From Owenia fusiformis (Eukaryota > Annelida > Polychaeta > Sabellida > Oweniidae): DNA of 64,000 nucleotides. This document shows positions 60,601 to 64,000 of this stretch, in pieces (within the stretch, counting starts at the first letter, position 1; every line of letters begins with the position of its first letter). Made by a program: the position numbers and the translations under genes. The notes beneath the pieces are model-generated. The model was not told the origin of the DNA. It did not search any database and saw only the letters and a program-made list of their open reading frames with translations. The stretch is taken from NCBI GenBank assembly GCA_903813345.2, contig CAIIXF020000006.1, positions 11,228,348 through 11,292,347 of the forward strand, given 5' to 3'.

Positions 60601-61923
60601 TACCCAGGCCTATATATATTATCTGTTGTTGCAGGTGATCTGTATATACTTTACCCAGCCCTACATGTATTATCTGTTGTTACAGGTGCTCTGTACATAC
60701 TTTACCCAGGCCTACATGTATTATCTGTTGTTGCAGGTGCTCTGTACATACTTTACCCAGCCCTTCATGTATTATCTGTTGTTGCAGGTGCTCTGTACAT
60801 ACTTTACCCAGCCCTTCATGTATTATCTGTTGTTGAAGGTGCTTTGTACATACTTTACCCAGGCCTACATGTATTATCTGCTGTTGCAGGCGCATGCTCT
60901 GTACATACTTTACCCAGCCCTTCATGTATTATCTGTTGTTGCAGGTGCTCTGTACATACTTTACCCAGCCCTTCATGTATTATCTGTTGTTGCAGGTGCT
61001 CTGTACATACTTTACCCAGCCCTTCATGTATTATCTGTTGTTGCAGGTGCTCTGTACATACTTTACCCAGGCCTACATGTATTATCTGCTGATGCAGGCG
61101 CATGCTCTGTACATACTTTACCCAGCCCTTCATGTATAATCTGTTGTTGCAGGTGCTCTGTACATACTTTACCCAGCCCTTCATGTATTATCTGTTGTTG
61201 CAGGTGCTCTGTACATACTTTACCCAGCCCTTCATGTATTATCTGTTGTTGCAGGTGCTCTGTACATACTTTACCCAGCCCTTCATGTATTATCTGTTGT
61301 TGCAGGTGCTCTGTATATACTTACCCAGGCCTATATGTATTATCTGTTGTTGCAGGTGCTCTGTACATACTTTACCCAGGCCTATATATATTATCTGTTG
61401 TTGCAGGTGCTCTGTACATACTTTACCCAGGCCTATTTATATTATCTGTTGTAGCAGATGCATGCTCTGTACATACTTTACCCAGGCCTACATGTATTAT
61501 CTGTTGTTGCAGGTGATCTGTATATACTTTACCCAGCCCTTCATGTATTATCTGTTGTTGCAGGTGCTCTGTACATACTTTACCCAGCCCTTCATGTATT
61601 ATCTGTTGTTGCAGGTGCTCTGTACATACTTTACCCAGCCCTTCATGTATTATCTGTTGTTGCAGGTGCTCTGTACATACTTTACCCAGGCCTACATGTA
61701 TTATCTGCTGATGCAGGCGCATGCTCTGTACATACTTTACCCAGCCCTTCATGTATTATCTGTTGTTGCAGGTGCTCTGTACATACTTTACCCAGGCCTG
61801 TATGTATTATCTGCCCTGTTGTTCCTGGTCACACTGTGTGTTATCAAGAGAGACATCAGGAAAGCACAGGAGGAGGGGAAAGATTATGTTCCTGTTGTGG
61901 AAGAGACTGAAGGAGAGACCTAA
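54654..61923 (+). CDS. Spinster-like major facilitator transporter, eight exons
   Basis: Exons are 54654-54877, 55996-56262, 56493-56655, 57366-57588, 58104-58300, 58512-58596, 58843-59028 and 61772-61923. All are GT-AG with matching phases, giving 498 residues and about 12 membrane spans. Helix 1 is in CYSIYVLFLLLFAYLLNQLD; a cysteine- and NxT/S-rich luminal loop follows. Exon 2 has the MFS loop GIAADHLNRKNLLAG; exon 3 has LGIGEAGCTPFATS and RGAALGVYNWGIYTGY; exon 5 has a second MFS-like loop, GGFISDRVVTRRG. The acidic C-tail (VPVVEETEGET) is cytosolic. The pattern fits Spinster-type MFS carriers (lysosomal/lipid transport), but the substrate is unknown. The last exon's acceptor is one of about 48 near-identical copies, so several C-termini are possible. 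Confidence 0.88.
55300..55340. repeat. GTCCGTTG/TCCGTCCG short repeat in MFS intron 1
   Basis: A GTCCGTCCGTTGGTCCTTCC and TCCGTCCGTTGG tract, preceded by AGTGAGCCTATGGGATCG. A similar tract (CTGTCTGTCCATCTGTCC) lies at about 62501-62530. It looks like the simple-repeat part of a dispersed element. Confidence 0.55.
59340..61790 (+). repeat. 51-bp minisatellite made of the MFS last-exon splice acceptor and exon start, about 48 copies
   Basis: The unit contains TATTATCTGTTGTTGCAG, then GTGCTCTGTACATACTTTAC and CCAGGCCTACATG. That is exactly the acceptor and first exon bases of MFS exon 8 (G-ALYILYPGLYVLS). The first copy (acceptor 59358) is preceded by a proper pyrimidine tract (TTCTACC...CTTTTTG); the last (acceptor 61771) runs into the conserved C-terminus. 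Most copies are 51 bp (17 codons). Some lack two bases (ATACTTACCC) and some carry four extra (GCAGGCGCATGC), which changes the frame. Confidence 0.95.
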
Positions 61924-63104
61924 CTTAATGAGAGAGACAACTCCATGAGACAATCAACTCAATGAGATACCTGCAATTTGTAACACTTACAGATATTCTA
62001 ATTCCTAAAGCAAGTCTTACATCAAGTCCCTGCCCCCACCCCTCCCCATCTATCTACTTCATTTCCTTCATGGAGTTGAGGTGTGAGAGGGATCACAAAG
62101 GCTTGAAGCAAGACTATTCTGGATGACATTTTTACCAATTTGCAAATTAATCGGATAAAGACCAACTGAAGCTTTATAGTGATTTTCATTGTATTTGTGC
62201 AAGGAAGTGCGACAACCAGTTAGAAATTTGAGAAGTACTTGCCACCTTGTGGAAAATCTGTTTGAACCCTGCCTAAAGGGGTAAAATTAGGATGGAGCAC
62301 ACTGGTGAGAAAATTTTGCAACAGATTAATATTGTTTGTTGGGAATCAAATTGAAGTATTTCATGTATAATTTAAAATACTCATTATCTAAAGTATTATA
62401 ATATGTTAAAGATCAGTTTGATCAGATATTAAAGCATTAATTATATATATAATTATAGCAAATTTTTATCCCATCGAATAAGTTCTGAGGGATATAGGGA
62501 ACACCTCTGTCTGTCCATCTGTCCTTCTGTCCGGGCGCTAACTCAAATACCGTTGGGCCAATTTTGTTCATATTTTGTACACATATGCTCTATGGGGGTA
62601 GAAGTTCTGCTCGAAAGCCGATTTTCAAAATGGTCGCTAGCTTCAAAATGGCGGCCATTTTAGTGCCGATTTTACAGTAATTTAGGTACAATATGTGAAA
62701 CTGTTATAGCAACATGTTTTAAATGTAAAAAAATTATATAGGACATTAATAAAGCTAGAAATCAGAAGAAGTGAGTAGCTCCCACAATTCTTTCATGTTC
62801 TATCGTATTCGAGGATTCCCAATTACATCATCTCCAATCAAATTGCAGGATGTGATCACGTGAACAATCATGAACACGTGCTCTCTCAGTGCTGCGTATG
62901 CGCAAAGTTAGATTTAAAATCGTGGGAATGGTGATAACATCAGTTCAACATCATCATTTCAAACTTACAGTTATACTATTGGAGTTACTCGATCCATACT
63001 TGTAGAGAATACTCATAAAACTACAGCGAACATTTGGAGATCCATTTCAATGGCAAATGAGGCCTGTTAATAAAATTTATTTTCGAACGTGCCAATACGA
63101 AAGG
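61924..63104. other. MFS 3' UTR and flank
   Basis: Non-coding. AATAAA at 62748-62753 is a candidate poly(A) signal about 825 bp past the stop. 62470-62700 resembles a dispersed repeat (TTCTGAGGGATATAGGGAAC, CTGTCCATCTGTCCTTCTGT, then AAAATGGCGGCCATTTTA, a small palindrome). Confidence 0.4.
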
Positions 63105-63149
63105 TCATCTTTGGAAAATCTCCCCCTGGCTAGAAATGTAGATATTAAG

Positions 63150-63690
63150 AAGCACATGGCAGCCATCTTGAAAAATGTACGCTATTTTGCGATTTTTGCT
63201 GTAACTCGAAAAGTACTGGAGTGATTTTGTATTTGGTATATGAATACTTAAAGCATGGCACACTGTATAATGATACTTTTGGTAGTAGGTGGCCATTTTG
63301 AAAAATGGCCACAATTTTTATGTTTTTTACTATAACTCGAAAAGTAGTGTAGCGATTTTGTTTATATTTGATATGTGAATACTATAAGCATGCCACACTG
63401 TCTAATGGCATTTTGGGGAGTAGGTGGCCATTTTTCAAAAAAATATAAAAACATTTACGTGAGTTATTTTACTTTTTTTACTATAACTCAACAAGTAATA
63501 GAGCGATTTTTTCATATTTGATATGTGAATACTCATAAGCATGGCATTTTGGCAAGTAGGCGGCCATTTTGAAAAATTTACATATACGTCAATTTTGTTG
63601 AAATTTTATATTTGCCTACTTAGAAACATATTTCACTTTCTGATGACAATTTGGCCAGTGAGCAACCATTTTGAAAATGGTGGCCATTTA
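63150..63690. repeat. Degenerate tandem repeat of about 120-150 bp, 3-4 copies
   Basis: The same ordered words recur: ATAACTCGAAAAGTA, GCGATTTTGT, ATATGTGAATACT, AAGCATG(G/C)CACACTGT and AGTAGGTGGCCATTTT. Copies are centred near 63200, 63330, 63480 and 63600 (partial). No credible ORF. Confidence 0.75.
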
Positions 63691-64000
63691 TTATATGCTA
63701 CTTTACGATTTTTGCTATATACTTCGTTTGTAAAAATGCAAGACGGGATGGGATTTGCTACGCTTTGGCGTTGCTGTTATCTAGTTTAGTATTGATATAA
63801 AAAGGACATGTAACATAATTTTGTACAAGTGTTGTTTTTTTTGTTATGCACAGTTACAATGCAAGGTAGCCCATTCTATTACTAAAAGGCTCAGGCAAAT
63901 GTATAGATCTTAGGAATATTTTGTAAGTGATCAATCCTTACCTTTAGGCTAGGAGTAATAATTACATCCCTCTCAATCATGTCAATAGGATAAACAAATC

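Noticed and set aside
60680-61752. Minus-strand ORFs of about 80-110 codons (GLGKVCTEHLQQQIIH repeats)
   Set aside because: Complement of the same array; no promoter or family.
59316-61910. Long plus-strand ORFs as independent genes (for example 430 codons from 60224)
   Set aside because: They are frames of the 51-bp splice-acceptor array of the MFS gene, not separate genes.

Overview
The window looks like nuclear DNA from a metazoan, most likely a lophotrochozoan and probably a bivalve mollusc. It is AT-rich, its genes are split into short exons with GT-AG introns, and it is dense with short foldback/TIR elements and minisatellites; TGTACATGTA-type motifs are common. The protein families are animal ones. 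The species cannot be named from this sequence.

Gene layout: (1) The 3' part of WDR47 lies on the + strand (about 2533-10769), with two disordered-region exons followed by a complete seven-blade WD40 domain. (2) A complete protein kinase N gene (PKN) lies on the - strand (39761 down to 16943). I reconstructed 21 coding exons with consistent phases, giving 990 residues: three HR1 repeats, a C2-like domain, a proline-rich linker and an AGC kinase. It is tail-to-tail with WDR47. (3) On the - strand, an exon encoding a METTL18-type protein-histidine methyltransferase (43115-42224) is phase-compatible with a downstream exon encoding a metallo-beta-lactamase-fold hydrolase (41853-40976). The two may form one fused 589-residue protein. 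(4) A complete Spinster-like major facilitator transporter lies on the + strand (54654-61923, eight exons, 498 residues).

Mobile and repetitive DNA: 44329-52885 is a giant foldback element. Its inverted arms are 2.0-2.4 kb minisatellites (39-40 bp units) around a 3.8 kb core, and it has 83-bp terminal repeats and an 8-bp flanking direct repeat. At 30782-32729, inside a 10 kb PKN intron, is a TIR element with RSS/Transib-like CACGRTG termini and a 5-bp target duplication; a piggyBac-type element flanked by TTAA is nested in it. A hAT-type MITE (37065-37650), two TA-flanked MITEs (21736-22341, 22616-23472) and several palindromes are also present.

Most striking pattern: in three unrelated genes the junction '3' splice site plus start of exon' has been tandemly duplicated. 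WDR47 has one extra copy (about 9404-9468). The PKN kinase exon has two extra copies (19103-19398). The last exon of the MFS gene has about 48 copies of a 51-bp unit (59340-61790), each carrying an AG acceptor. A PKN HR1b exon is also copied, without its donor, 1,010 bp away. The MFS array could let one gene use dozens of acceptors and all three reading frames at its C-terminus, which transcript data could test.
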